From assembly GCA_025923195.1 (NCBI GenBank), contig JAICGJ010000003.1, forward strand, positions 37,501 through 101,500: a stretch of 64,000 bases of DNA. Direction: 5' to 3'. Positions 53,546 through 62,764 of this stretch are shown here, piece after piece (position 1 is the first letter of the stretch; every line of letters starts with the position of its first letter). The notes below the pieces were generated by a model. That model saw only the letters and a program-made list of their open reading frames with translations, had not been told where the DNA came from and ran no database searches. Both the position numbers and the translations under genes were made by a program. Source of the stretch: Chryseolinea sp. Lineage in GTDB: Bacteria; Bacteroidota; Bacteroidia; Cytophagales; Cyclobacteriaceae.

Positions 53546-54661
53546 TCAATCGGACGCTAACGTAGACGATTGCGCCTCCTGCATTTGGGTAAAAGTTGCA
53601 CTTCGTACCTCCAATACTAATGTATGCACAAAATTGAGTTTCTCGATGACGGTCGGAGACACGACAAACGGGTAGAAATCAGGCTGCCCCATGCTTCTGT
53701 TTAAGCTATTGATAGCTGCGGTCAGCGGAAACCAAAGATCAATCAATTGTTGAAAATTCCTAACGACAAAGGGATTTTCCCTGTACTCAGCTGCCAGCAT
53801 TTCCACTTTGCTTGCCGCCACCGGATTAATGCGCAGTCCAAATGAATACGCAGTCTCAAGCGTGTCCATGATATGAAAGTAGTGCGCCCAGGTTTCTGCC
53901 CAGTCTTCCCAAGGATGCGCCGTCGCATACGCACTAACATAATCTTTTTGCCAATCGACGGGAGCGCCCTTGTCATAATAGCGCTGCAGCGCCTGGCCAT
54001 AGTCGTTCCGTTCATCGCCAAAGATCTTCCGAAATGCCAATTGTCGTTGTCCATCATCTTTGATAATTCTGTCCCAGTAATAGTGTCCAACTTCGTGGCG
54101 GAAATGTCCCACTAGGGTGCGATACGGTTCGCCAAGCTCTTCTCGGGCACTCACCCTTTTTACCTCGTCGGCTTCAGCCAGGTTAATCGTGATCAAACCT
54201 TCCGCATGTCCCATGATAATGCGTTTCTGGGGATCATGTTCCGCGAGAAAATCGAATGCCAATCCATGATCCGGTGCTCTGTTTTTTGCGGAGAGAGGCA
54301 ACCCTAACTGAAGCAGAGTATAGACCAACCGATGCTTAGCATTTTCCAGCTTTCGCCATCCGACGATGTGGTCCGGATTGCTGAGGTCTGGAACAGTTTT
54401 ATTTAACATGCAGGCCAGACAATATGAATTATGATCACTGACGTTAACAAGCCAGTTGCAAGCCGTATGCTGTGCATTCTGGCAATAGCGATAGCGCTCT
54501 TCTTTTTGTAGAATATTGGTAAATGTGTGATTGTCTTCGGTTGACAGGGTCAGTAACTCCATGTTACCGGGAAAGAACCCTAACCTCCGTCCGCATCTTT
54601 CACAATGGGTGTTCTCAAAATAAAGCAACTGACCACATTGCTGACACTTAAATAATTTCAT
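53546..54661 (-). CDS. Peptidase_Mx-type putative zinc metallopeptidase
   Basis: A 371-residue protein. An N-terminal double zinc-ribbon (CQQCG ... CERCGRR, about 7-26) and a further CxxC-rich part (CQNA ... CLACML) precede a metallopeptidase core with HFRHEVGHYYWDR (HExxH, about residue 190). WAETWAHYFH and an upstream GHAEGLITINL fit the Peptidase_Mx (DUF2248-like) family. The Glu of WAETW is a candidate third ligand. Cytoplasmic; substrate unknown. Confidence 0.85.
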   Translation of the reverse strand: MKLFKCQQCGQLLYFENTHCERCGRRLGFFPGNMELLTLSTEDNHTFTNILQKEERYRYCQNAQHTACNWLVNVSDHNSYCLACMLNKTVPDLSNPDHIVGWRKLENAKHRLVYTLLQLGLPLSAKNRAPDHGLAFDFLAEHDPQKRIIMGHAEGLITINLAEADEVKRVSAREELGEPYRTLVGHFRHEVGHYYWDRIIKDDGQRQLAFRKIFGDERNDYGQALQRYYDKGAPVDWQKDYVSAYATAHPWEDWAETWAHYFHIMDTLETAYSFGLRINPVAASKVEMLAAEYRENPFVVRNFQQLIDLWFPLTAAINSLNRSMGQPDFYPFVVSPTVIEKLNFVHTLVLEVRSATFTQMQEAQSSTLASD

Positions 54662-54769
54662 GAATATCGGCCATCGAAGGATTGGTAATCAACGACGAAT
54701 TTACATAACAGCTCAACCAGTTGAATGTTATTGATAAAGTAAGCGCCAATGTATGCTGTAAGCGGGCAA

Positions 54770-55084
54770 TTATTGATGATGCAAATTGAATACTGTTCCG
54801 CTTAAATTCTCGTTTATCTTAATCTGGCAAGCGAGCCGGCTCTGAGCCGTACATCCTGGAAGCTGATCGAGCATATCCATTTCAATTTCTGTTGGTGGCG
54901 GAAGCCTTTCTATCCCCGATGTTACCTCAACCTGACATGTTGCACACAATGCCATTCCACCACAAGTAGCAGGAATGTGATACTCGGAGGCTTTAAGTAC
55001 TTCCATCAGATTCAAATTGATTTCTTCGGGAACCTCAATTCTTTGGTAGCCGCGCAAGGCGTCAACAACTTCAAAAGCGATCAT
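54770..55084 (-). CDS. [2Fe-2S] ferredoxin, adrenodoxin-like
   Basis: A 104-residue electron carrier. Cluster ligands are Cys41, Cys47 and Cys50 (CGGMALCATC) and Cys86 (RLACQI), the C-x5-C-x2-C...C pattern of adrenodoxin-type ferredoxins. The family passes electrons to oxygenases or other enzymes. It lies 9 bp after the reductase gene, which should be its electron donor. Confidence 0.92.
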   Translation of the reverse strand: MIAFEVVDALRGYQRIEVPEEINLNLMEVLKASEYHIPATCGGMALCATCQVEVTSGIERLPPPTEIEMDMLDQLPGCTAQSRLACQIKINENLSGTVFNLHHQ

Positions 55085-55093
55085 GTGAATGAC

Positions 55094-56098
55094 TTAAAAT
55101 GAGTTAATACCGTTTACAGTTGTGTATTTGAAGCTAAGTTTATGGTGCGGATAAACAAACTTGAATGCACTTTGTGCCATAAGCGCCGCTTCATGAAAAC
55201 CACAGAGGATTAATTTCAATTTTCCAGGATAAGTGTTGATATCACCGATTGCATATATGCCGGGAATGTTTGTCGAATAATCGAGGGTATTAACCTCTAT
55301 CGCATTCTTGTCGATGTTCAGGCCCCATTCACCAATCGGTCCAAGTTTTGGGCTTAAGCCAAACAGTGGAATCATATAATCTGCATCTATCTTATTAACC
55401 AGACCTTTTTTGTTTATTATTTCTACGGCAGTCAGTACTCCATTACCCTGCAAGGAATGCAGGCTTGCATTCAAGAATAATTCCAACCTTCCTTGGCTGG
55501 CGAGGTGCAGAACTTTTTCGGTCGAATCCGGTGCGCCGCGAAATGATTCATTGCGGTGAACGAGAGTCACGCTTTCCGCGATCTCCGCAAGATAGATAGA
55601 CCAATCCAGAGCAGAATCGCCTCCACCCGCAATTACTAATTTCTTATCGCGAAACTTTTCCGGGTTTTTCACCATGTATTCAACACCTCTCCCCTCAAAA
55701 TATTCAAGCCGGTCCAGTGTTGGTTTACGTGGCTCGAAGCATCCAAGTCCTCCGGCAATTACTATTGCTTTGGCATTAATTTGAGTCTGATCTGCAGTGA
55801 TTATAATAAAATCTCCGGCTTCTGTTCGGCTGAGAGAATCGACACGTTCTCCCAACGTAAACGTGGGCTTAAATGGCTGTATTTGCTGGTAAATTTTCTC
55901 AACAAGTTCCTCCGCTTTGATTTCAGGGTATCCCGGAATATCGTAAATGGGTTTTTTAGGATAAATCTCAGAAAGTTGACCTCCGATCTGCGGCAGGACA
56001 TCCACAATATGACACCGCATTCGCAAAAGACCCGCTTCAAAAACTGAAAATAGTCCCACCGGCCCTGCGCCAATCACACAAATATCTGTCGTTACCAT
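55094..56098 (-). CDS. Ferredoxin-NADP+ reductase, thioredoxin-reductase-like
   Basis: A 334-residue flavoprotein with FAD motif CVIGAGPVGLFS near residue 7, YPKKPIYDIPGYPEI and the NADPH motif VIAGGGDSALDWSIY (about 158). It lacks the CxxC pair of thioredoxin reductases and so belongs to the TrxR-like FNR group. NADPH reduces FAD, which reduces the adjacent ferredoxin. The frame opens at TTG 56110; ATG 56098 is the better start. Confidence 0.92.
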   Translation of the reverse strand: MVTTDICVIGAGPVGLFSVFEAGLLRMRCHIVDVLPQIGGQLSEIYPKKPIYDIPGYPEIKAEELVEKIYQQIQPFKPTFTLGERVDSLSRTEAGDFIIITADQTQINAKAIVIAGGLGCFEPRKPTLDRLEYFEGRGVEYMVKNPEKFRDKKLVIAGGGDSALDWSIYLAEIAESVTLVHRNESFRGAPDSTEKVLHLASQGRLELFLNASLHSLQGNGVLTAVEIINKKGLVNKIDADYMIPLFGLSPKLGPIGEWGLNIDKNAIEVNTLDYSTNIPGIYAIGDINTYPGKLKLILCGFHEAALMAQSAFKFVYPHHKLSFKYTTVNGINSF

Positions 56099-56181
56099 TG
56101 TTTTCTTCAAATCTATTAAAAAATTGAGATACTAATAATTCGTATAACAACTATTTTGGAAAAAAAATACTTCTACGAAAC

Positions 56182-56613
56182 CTATTTTAAATTAACATAA
56201 ATAGCATTGAGAATCCGTTTGAATTGAGCGAAATCCCTTTCACTAAGGCCCTCCCATGCTTTAAGACGAACATCTTTGATCCGGGGTTTCAGTTGTTCAA
56301 CTTTTGAACGCCCTTGCGATGTCAGGCATACATTATAGGATCGCCGGTCAACTGGATGAGGTTTACGTTTAGTCAGGCCCTTGTCGCATAATAAGTCGAT
56401 TATGCGAGTCAACGTTGGGGTGTCCTTGAAGACAAGACCCGCCAGTTCCTTTTGATTCAAATCATTATTGTCATACAAATGCCTTAGGACGAGCCATTGA
56501 TCCACAGTAATGTTAAACCCGAGCTGCTTAAACCGGCGCTGGGCATATTGCTTGACCCTTCGCGCGGTTCGGTCCAGCAAAAACGAATACATGCTGTAAG
56601 GCTCTTCCTCCAT
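56182..56613 (-). CDS. MarR-family transcriptional regulator
   Basis: A 143-residue winged-helix repressor-type protein from ATG 56613; the frame also opens at TTG 56655. The DNA-binding part reads QWLVLRHLYDNNDLNQKELAGLVF with the recognition helix DTPTLTRIIDLLCDKGL and a wing DRRSYNVCLT. It lies 84 bp upstream of the FNR gene on the same strand and may control it, but ligand and targets are unknown. Confidence 0.85.
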   Translation of the reverse strand: MEEEPYSMYSFLLDRTARRVKQYAQRRFKQLGFNITVDQWLVLRHLYDNNDLNQKELAGLVFKDTPTLTRIIDLLCDKGLTKRKPHPVDRRSYNVCLTSQGRSKVEQLKPRIKDVRLKAWEGLSERDFAQFKRILNAIYVNLK

Positions 56614-56784
56614 GTGTATAATTAGTATGACAACAAAATTAACAAAAGCGGCCAAAAGTCTATCACAGCAAGAAAGTGCGACGACAAGCTGAAGAGGATT
56701 TACCTACTCGGGTACGTACATACTTACTAAATCAGAGTGAACACACTGTCATAAGACTTCCCTCGATTGAAAAAAAGCTGTTAC

Positions 56785-57564
56785 CTACTTAAATAACTTT
56801 TGCTCACGCGTATAATACGTTTTCCTTGAACCTGCACTTTTTACCTGTATGGGAGCACCTGTCGGACTACTTTCGGTTTTAGGATTGTGAACAAGCATAA
56901 AGTCGCGCACCTCACCACTAATAATATTAGGGTGGTTTTTTAATATACTTTTTTCAGCCTTTTGTAAGACACGCTTGATTGATCTTAACAATGCCTTTAC
57001 TCCAAATTCAGGAATTTTGTTGGAAACAGAGAACGGAGAGATCCTTGCGTCCCACAGAATTTCGTCTGCGTACGCATTTCCAATCCCGCGGATGATATGC
57101 TGATCCAAAAGTACATTCTTAACAATCGCCTTGGATTTTGACAACTGATCCTTTAAGAACGCGAGATTCATTTCACGAGACATCGCATCAGGTGCATCGC
57201 GAGGTTCGGGATTAAGGGTCGCGTTTGCCTGCCCCTGAAAGTCGGTCATCGCCAGACCCGTGTCATCGGCGAACAACAATTCTACAATCGTGTATTTCGC
57301 GTTATTTTCCACCTCAAACTTCACAAGTTTACCTCGCAACATTAGGTGCAAACCTAAAATTTCACCTCCTGAGAATTCAAAGTGCAATTCCTTGCCTACT
57401 CTCCTGATATCAAGAAGTTTTTGACCTTCTAGGGAACGCTTCAATTTAGAGACTGAAACCTTTAGCTTTTTTTTATTACGAACAGAAACCGTTTTTAACG
57501 TTTTGCCAACAAAGGTTTTCACCAGGTTCTTGCTGAATACTTGTAGGTCTGGAAGTTCTGGCAT
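56785..57564 (-). CDS. Fpg/Nei-like DNA glycosylase without zinc-finger Cys
   Basis: A 259-residue formamidopyrimidine/endonuclease VIII-type protein. It begins PELPD, with the catalytic Pro and Glu present but Asp where most members have Glu. The H2TH domain is seen as HIIRGIGNAYADEILWDARISP. The C-terminal finger is preserved in layout (TGAPIQVKSAGSRKTYYTREQK), but all four Cys of the zinc finger are missing, as in zincless-finger glycosylases such as NEIL1. The Arg after GS is retained for DNA contact. It probably excises oxidised bases. Confidence 0.85.
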   Translation of the reverse strand: MPELPDLQVFSKNLVKTFVGKTLKTVSVRNKKKLKVSVSKLKRSLEGQKLLDIRRVGKELHFEFSGGEILGLHLMLRGKLVKFEVENNAKYTIVELLFADDTGLAMTDFQGQANATLNPEPRDAPDAMSREMNLAFLKDQLSKSKAIVKNVLLDQHIIRGIGNAYADEILWDARISPFSVSNKIPEFGVKALLRSIKRVLQKAEKSILKNHPNIISGEVRDFMLVHNPKTESSPTGAPIQVKSAGSRKTYYTREQKLFK

Positions 57565-57612
57565 ATTGTATTTAAAGCAGTTATGCTATTTAAGAGGTCA
57601 TCAATTTGCGAC

Positions 57613-58815
57613 TTATGGTAACCTTCGAATCAACTCGAGCATGGCCCTGCCGTTGTGAAACGGACATTTCGAAAGGCCTGACTTGTCTTCGTTCCGGTCA
57701 ATGACTCCACCCCGGTCAACCCGTCCATGCCATTCCCCATATTCTTTATCAATCAAACTCGACTGAATAAAACGCCAGGTCTTAATAGCAGCTTCGAGAT
57801 ATTTGTCATCGGCCGAAAGTTGCCATGCATTCACGAGTCCGACCAAAGCTTCCGCCTGTGCCCACCAATGTCTGTCAGCGTATGACAGACCACTTTCGTT
57901 AGCTCCATACATTAATGCACCATCGCCGTCGAAGCCTTGCTTAAATACCTGCTCGACCAAAGAGAGACACAAAGGCTTTACCTTTTCTAGCAACTTTCTG
58001 TCTGACCCAACTTTTGCAGCTTGAAAAAGCGCCCAACTTCCCTGCATGTCATGTCCATAGGAAATGGTACGGGACTTGACATTCCAATCTTCAGCAAAAA
58101 GGAGGGTGAAATGATTTGCTTCATTGATCATTTTATCTAGAAATACCATCAAAAGATTTCTCAGTTGCTTCCCGAGATAACCATCCTTCCAAACGCTGTA
58201 AAGGTTTGTATACGCCTCAAGCAAGTGAAGGTGCGTATTCATTGTCTTCCTTTCATTGCCATCCTTGCCAGTCTTTGGATGGTCATCCGATAATTTCCAA
58301 TCCTGATTGAACGCTTCGAAGTATCCATTATTATCAGCGTCAAAACTGTATTTCTCGATCAGGCGGAAAATATCGATTGCATGTTCCAGACTTTCCTTTT
58401 TTCCAGTTGATTTAAAATATTCGACAAATGCGTATATCGCAAGAGCCTGGGCGAACATCTGCTTTTTCGAGTCAAGGGTTTTTCCTTGAAAATCTACCGT
58501 CCAATATACTCCCAGAAATTTAGGATCCAGGAAATATCGGGTAATGAACTCATAAGCGCGGTCTGCCACACGCCTATAGATGTGTTCATCCAATGCAAAT
58601 GCAGCATGGGAAAATGTCCAAAGAATTCGTGTATTTAGAATAATACCCTTGTCGGCCTTCGGATCCAAGTGGTCGTAACCATCACGCCTTCCGTAGAAGC
58701 CACCATTTTCTTCGTCCAACATCCTGTTGATCCAATACGGAAGTATATTAGATACGAGTTCGTTTCGAAATTCCTCCTTAAGCGCACCCGTATCGATTTT
58801 TGCAGTACTAAACAT
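57613..58815 (-). CDS. Cellobiose 2-epimerase
   Basis: A 400-residue (alpha/alpha)6-barrel enzyme of the N-acylglucosamine 2-epimerase superfamily. It shows LNTRILWTFSHAA, NTHLHLLEAYT, ISYGHDMQGSW, HWWAQAEALVG and KCPFHNGRAMLE, which carry the conserved His residues of cellobiose 2-epimerases. These convert cellobiose to glucosyl-mannose. Upstream GTG 58821 is in frame; ATG 58815 is preferred. There is no signal peptide, so it acts in the cytoplasm. Confidence 0.87.
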   Translation of the reverse strand: MFSTAKIDTGALKEEFRNELVSNILPYWINRMLDEENGGFYGRRDGYDHLDPKADKGIILNTRILWTFSHAAFALDEHIYRRVADRAYEFITRYFLDPKFLGVYWTVDFQGKTLDSKKQMFAQALAIYAFVEYFKSTGKKESLEHAIDIFRLIEKYSFDADNNGYFEAFNQDWKLSDDHPKTGKDGNERKTMNTHLHLLEAYTNLYSVWKDGYLGKQLRNLLMVFLDKMINEANHFTLLFAEDWNVKSRTISYGHDMQGSWALFQAAKVGSDRKLLEKVKPLCLSLVEQVFKQGFDGDGALMYGANESGLSYADRHWWAQAEALVGLVNAWQLSADDKYLEAAIKTWRFIQSSLIDKEYGEWHGRVDRGGVIDRNEDKSGLSKCPFHNGRAMLELIRRLP

Positions 58816-58856
58816 CAGCACAATCTAAAATTTGTTCATTACATTCATAATGCAAG

Positions 58857-58900
58857 TTCACTCCAGAAAGAAAGGCTGTTCACTTCAGAAAGAAACGCTG
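58857..58900. repeat. 22-bp tandem duplication
   Basis: TTCACTCCAGAAAGAAAGGCTG (58857-58878) is followed directly by TTCACTTCAGAAAGAAACGCTG (58879-58900), with two differences. The pair lies 40-85 bp upstream of the cellobiose epimerase start and could be a duplicated regulator site or a polymerase-slippage product. Confidence 0.75.
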
Positions 58901-59019
58901 TATGCGATCCCCTTCTTCCAGCACGGTTAAGCAATAAATAAACCTTTTTGTATATGGTATACGTTGTTGCGATCAAGCTGCCGGTAAAAGCCCCAGGTGC
59001 AATCTCCAAAAATCAAAGA

Positions 59020-59043
59020 AATCGGCGATTAAAACAACCGATT
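59020..59043 (-). terminator. Candidate terminator of metal-uptake operon
   Basis: On the minus strand AATCGG and CCGATT pair around a 12-nt loop and are followed by TCTTTGATTTTTGG. It lies about 60 bp after the stop of the lipoprotein gene at 59105. Confidence 0.4.
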
Positions 59044-59104
59044 GGGCAGTTTTTACTTTTAGATTTTGATCGGCAAACCGAGGGGAGTTTCCGGCATTTT
59101 CAAA

Positions 59105-59743
59105 TTACTCAATAATGATCGGAAAAGTGATGTCGACATCTGTCTCCCCTATACTGGAGTCAGATGTTGCCGATTTCAAATCCGGCTGGTGTTTCAATAC
59201 AATCCTCAATTCGCCGGCATTTACACTTCCCGTTGTCCAGAAAGTTTCGATGCCAAGGGGAAGGCCATTGGCATCTTCATCTTCATAGTTTACCTCGTCA
59301 GACCGGTTGTCAACATTTCCATCCCCAATGGGGCTAATGAAGAGGCTGTTGGTCCATGAGAAAAAGAACATATGTTCATCCGCTTCTTCTTCCACTTCTT
59401 CGGTTACGTCATATTCAGGTTGAGTGGGATCTGCCAGGCCGTTGATCAATGATACCTCAAGCGTGTAACTTTTCGAAGCTTTTAGTCTGACCGGACCTTC
59501 TACCATAATATCTTGCACACCTTCGCCATCGGGATCAGTTGCTGACACGCGCACAGGATCTTCTCCCGACGTCGGAACAAAAGTAAGAGAGACGGTCGTA
59601 ATCAATTCCGGTACTTCCTCTTTTTGCGGATCCTCGACCTCACATCCGGAAGCCATGGCAAAAGTAATTAATAACGTTGTAGCTAAGCGTAATCTGAAAG
59701 TAACGCTTGATGACTGACTTACATAAGATTGAAAGAAATTCAT
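59105..59743 (-). CDS. Lipoprotein linked to TonB receptor
   Basis: A 212-residue protein with an N-terminal hydrophobic segment and lipobox-like MASGC (Cys about 34), followed by an acidic Glu-rich start, as in surface-targeted Bacteroidota lipoproteins. The mature part is beta-rich with acidic patches (TEEVEEEADEH) and an FSWTNSLF segment. No domain is recognised. It begins 1 bp after the TonB-receptor stop and is surely co-transcribed. It probably helps the receptor in binding its ligand. Confidence 0.75.
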   Translation of the reverse strand: MNFFQSYVSQSSSVTFRLRLATTLLITFAMASGCEVEDPQKEEVPELITTVSLTFVPTSGEDPVRVSATDPDGEGVQDIMVEGPVRLKASKSYTLEVSLINGLADPTQPEYDVTEEVEEEADEHMFFFSWTNSLFISPIGDGNVDNRSDEVNYEDEDANGLPLGIETFWTTGSVNAGELRIVLKHQPDLKSATSDSSIGETDVDITFPIIIE

Positions 59744-59744
59744 G

Positions 59745-62159
59745 CTAGAAAATGAATTTTATGGAGATGGCAAAATTTCTACCCAGGTCATCTGCGTAGT
59801 ATCTGATCCGGTTCGTATATTCCCTATAGGAGTTATTAAGAAGGTTCTCAGCAGTGATGCGAAATTCGTATTGCGTCTTGTCTCCTCTTACGGATATCCC
59901 TGCTGATGCATTCCACAGAAAGTAGGCGGGAGGAGGAGCCATGAAATCAAAATTAGAGTCATCGCCGTCAAATGGATCGGTACCATTTTCCTGTGCATCG
60001 CTAATATCTTCCACCGTTACCACGCGGGGCGCCCGAGACTGGCGACTGACATATTTACCCTTCGATTCAACAAAAAAATTTTTCAGTGAACCTACCTTTG
60101 GCCTTTCATATCGAACGGCCAATTCATACCGGTTGGAAGGTATGAAAACCAAATAATCGTTATTGCGCTCGTCGGAACCACGTAGCAGTGAAGCCTTGGG
60201 TGTGATTCTAAAAAAACGATGTGGTTGCCAGCTACCGGAAAAGTCAATTCCTAGAAATAGAGCATCTGTTTGAGTGTATCGGAAATAAGTGTATGTACCC
60301 CTCACATTTTCAGTAATTCCCTCAGGCCGCAAATAGATGTAATTGAAAATGTAATTTGAATAACCGCTAATTTCAAATGAAATGGTGTTCCATCGGCGTT
60401 GATAGGTGGTGATAAACTTAAGAGCCTGTTCCGTTTTAAACGAAACATCATCGATATCCAACACTTCATTAGTAGAGTCATTCAGAAGAAAGCCGTATTC
60501 ATTCGCGGCAGCACTTTGGTGGGTGCCCACACTGTATAACTCTGCGACGTGCGGCGGCCTCCACGAGCTGCTAATATTCAAGTTCAGGGTTTCGTTTTGG
60601 GTTGAGCCTACAGTAGCCCCTGCGGTGGCGCTGATATTATTAAAATTCATCTCCGATCGGAACAGCGAATTCTTATAATCGTATCCAGCTACTGAGTAGT
60701 AACGGAAATCATAGCGGAGGCCAAGATCCACAACCCATTTATCCATATTTATTTTTGTAACACCGAATAGGCCAGCGGAGACATTATTAAAGTCAGGGAT
60801 AAAAGGCACCTTCTGGGTGCCAAACACTTTTCTGTTTTGTTGAAACATACCCGTTAGACCTGCACAGATCGACCATTTGTCAGATCGAAAATACTCCCAT
60901 TCAGTTTCGACTGTATGGGTATTGAGTCTGAGGTTGAGGTCCGGTGTATTGGAAAGATCTCCGATCCGGAAATCAAACTCCTTACGGTGATTATTTTGGA
61001 AACCATATTGCAGTCGCAGCTCGCTATTGTTAAGCTTCCTGTGCCCACTAAGTTTAAGGAGGTTATGGCCTACCTCCTGCCTGGGTTCTTCTATGTCGTA
61101 ACTGAATGATGAAGTGTACAATGGGACCGGTCGCTCCATAGCATCTTGCAAATCGTCCTGGTTTCCAATGGCAGTTCCCTTTAAAATTCCAATGTGAGAA
61201 TTAAAGTGACTGAAAAATATTTCAAAGCCACCTCGTTGATTGTGATATCCTACAGATGTAGAGAAGTTCAACTCCCTGACGCCTGTGTTTGTCAAGCTGT
61301 AAGCTGGTGTATGAAAATCGCCAGTTCGTTTTGCTGTTCCCTGAACACGCCATCCCCAGCCCTCTTGATTCCGTATTCCACCTTCAAGCATACCTGACAA
61401 TGTAGCTGACCTTCCGTTGCTCTGCGCAACTGTGGTAATGGTCCCTCCAATTCCCTTTTCCTCCGGCAGAGGGGGAGGATTAACAACAATTACTCCACCG
61501 ATGGCGTCTGTTCCGTACTTGATTGACGTGGCATCTTTGATGACAGCTATATCAGACGCTATAAATGGATCGATTTCCGGTGCATGTTCAGCGCCCCATT
61601 GCTGTCCCTCCTGCCGGATACCATGATTCAATATTAGTACCCGCTGACTGTGCACGCCGTGAATCACAGGCTTGAATATTCCGGGTCCTGTTTGAATTGT
61701 ATTCACGCCAGGAATTTCTTTTAGAGATTCGCCCAACGTCTTGCCTGCGGATTCTGCCAGTTGCTTTGCACTAAGCCTGGCTAGATTGTGAGCATGCTCT
61801 GTATGCATCATCTCATCCTCCACTATTATTTCTGGCAACTCAAGCACGCGCTCCTTGATGTGAATGATTCTTGAAACATTTCCATCAATTGAAATCTCAA
61901 ACTGGGCCGTCTCATATCCAAGATATTGGACTCTTACCCTATATGTCCCATAACACAAGCCTGTAAAGTTGAAGTTACCCCCTATATCCGTGATGCTTCC
62001 CTTCTGGCCAGGATAAAGCAAAATACTGGCGCCGGCAACAGGTTCATTAGAATCATCCAGTACCTGGCCAATAAATGTACCGTTGCACTGCTGCGCAAAA
62101 CTGATTGTTTGAAAAACTAACACTGCTACGGCGAGCAGCGCTGCATGTTTGGTGTTCAT
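59745..62159 (-). CDS. TonB-dependent outer-membrane receptor, ZnuD-like
   Basis: An 804-residue receptor. A signal peptide (about 1-22) is followed by a carboxypeptidase-regulatory-like beta domain (GQVLDDSNEPVAGASILLYP), a plug domain (KTLGESLKEIPGVNTIQ, IKYGTDAIGGVIVV), and a 22-strand barrel ending in IKFIF with a C-terminal aromatic residue. The order of HTEHAHN residues before the plug and the IRQEGQQWGAEHAPEID segment resemble ZnuD-type zinc receptors. Zinc as ligand is inferred from the His-rich protein upstream. Confidence 0.87.
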   Translation of the reverse strand: MNTKHAALLAVAVLVFQTISFAQQCNGTFIGQVLDDSNEPVAGASILLYPGQKGSITDIGGNFNFTGLCYGTYRVRVQYLGYETAQFEISIDGNVSRIIHIKERVLELPEIIVEDEMMHTEHAHNLARLSAKQLAESAGKTLGESLKEIPGVNTIQTGPGIFKPVIHGVHSQRVLILNHGIRQEGQQWGAEHAPEIDPFIASDIAVIKDATSIKYGTDAIGGVIVVNPPPLPEEKGIGGTITTVAQSNGRSATLSGMLEGGIRNQEGWGWRVQGTAKRTGDFHTPAYSLTNTGVRELNFSTSVGYHNQRGGFEIFFSHFNSHIGILKGTAIGNQDDLQDAMERPVPLYTSSFSYDIEEPRQEVGHNLLKLSGHRKLNNSELRLQYGFQNNHRKEFDFRIGDLSNTPDLNLRLNTHTVETEWEYFRSDKWSICAGLTGMFQQNRKVFGTQKVPFIPDFNNVSAGLFGVTKINMDKWVVDLGLRYDFRYYSVAGYDYKNSLFRSEMNFNNISATAGATVGSTQNETLNLNISSSWRPPHVAELYSVGTHQSAAANEYGFLLNDSTNEVLDIDDVSFKTEQALKFITTYQRRWNTISFEISGYSNYIFNYIYLRPEGITENVRGTYTYFRYTQTDALFLGIDFSGSWQPHRFFRITPKASLLRGSDERNNDYLVFIPSNRYELAVRYERPKVGSLKNFFVESKGKYVSRQSRAPRVVTVEDISDAQENGTDPFDGDDSNFDFMAPPPAYFLWNASAGISVRGDKTQYEFRITAENLLNNSYREYTNRIRYYADDLGRNFAISIKFIF

Positions 62160-62222
62160 CGAAATATTAAATAGAAGTTCACTAACGGGAAGCCCATTAG
62201 CATAATCATGAAATAAGAACTT

Positions 62223-62612
62223 CTAAGAAATCGGCGGAGCCCGGGAGGGCAGGTTCGTGAATATTTCCTTTACGTGGTGTGAGAATGAAAAATGATTAAA
62301 GTCGACTGAAACAACGGTTGGTTGATATGTTTGGCTTGCCGCAATACTCTGCGCATTAACGGGTACGACGTGACAAAGCGGGCAGTTCTTAACCCCAGTT
62401 ACATGGGTCTTGTGATCACAACCCTCCTTGGCGCTATCATGATAAATAGCGCGATGACAGGGATCCTTTTCCTGTTCAAATGAGTGCAACGACTGTTCAA
62501 AGGAATGCAACGTATCATGGAAGCTCTCAACCTGAACACTTCCCATAACATAGAGGAGCAGCAATAGACTCGCAGACAGGGTTTTGAGCCGTCCACGGCA
62601 ACCTTTCGTCAT
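62223..62612 (-). CDS. His/Cys-rich exported small protein
   Basis: A 129-residue protein from ATG 62612 (ATG 62633 is an alternative; the frame also opens at TTG 62657). A signal peptide (LSASLLLLLYVMGSVQ) is followed by repeated HSFEQ units (FHDTLHSFEQSLHSFEQ), then CHRAIYHDSAKEGCDHKTH and CPLCH. More than ten His and four Cys suggest binding of zinc or a similar metal in the periplasm. It precedes the TonB receptor gene and is placed directly behind the palindrome at 62681. Confidence 0.72.
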   Translation of the reverse strand: MTKGCRGRLKTLSASLLLLLYVMGSVQVESFHDTLHSFEQSLHSFEQEKDPCHRAIYHDSAKEGCDHKTHVTGVKNCPLCHVVPVNAQSIAASQTYQPTVVSVDFNHFSFSHHVKEIFTNLPSRAPPIS

Positions 62613-62680
62613 ATTTCTAGCCGCTAAAATCATTCGATACTGGACTATCCGGTGCAAATTAACTCACCATCGGCGCGTTT

Positions 62681-62695
62681 TGCAACATTATTGCA
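62681..62695. promoter_or_regulatory. Palindromic operator candidate TGCAA-N5-TTGCA
   Basis: TGCAACATTATTGCA has perfect 5-bp arms around a 5-bp centre. It lies about 70 bp upstream of the His-rich gene ATG, and the minus-strand sequence TAATGTTG inside it resembles the TAnnTTTG -7 element. A repressor bound here would block transcription. Zur- or Fur-family control is a guess from context. Confidence 0.5.
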
Positions 62696-62764
62696 TTAAT
62701 TCAATAATAAGTTTTATGAACGGATGACTGTCGATGTCTTTTGAAAGATCGAGTTAATTATCTT

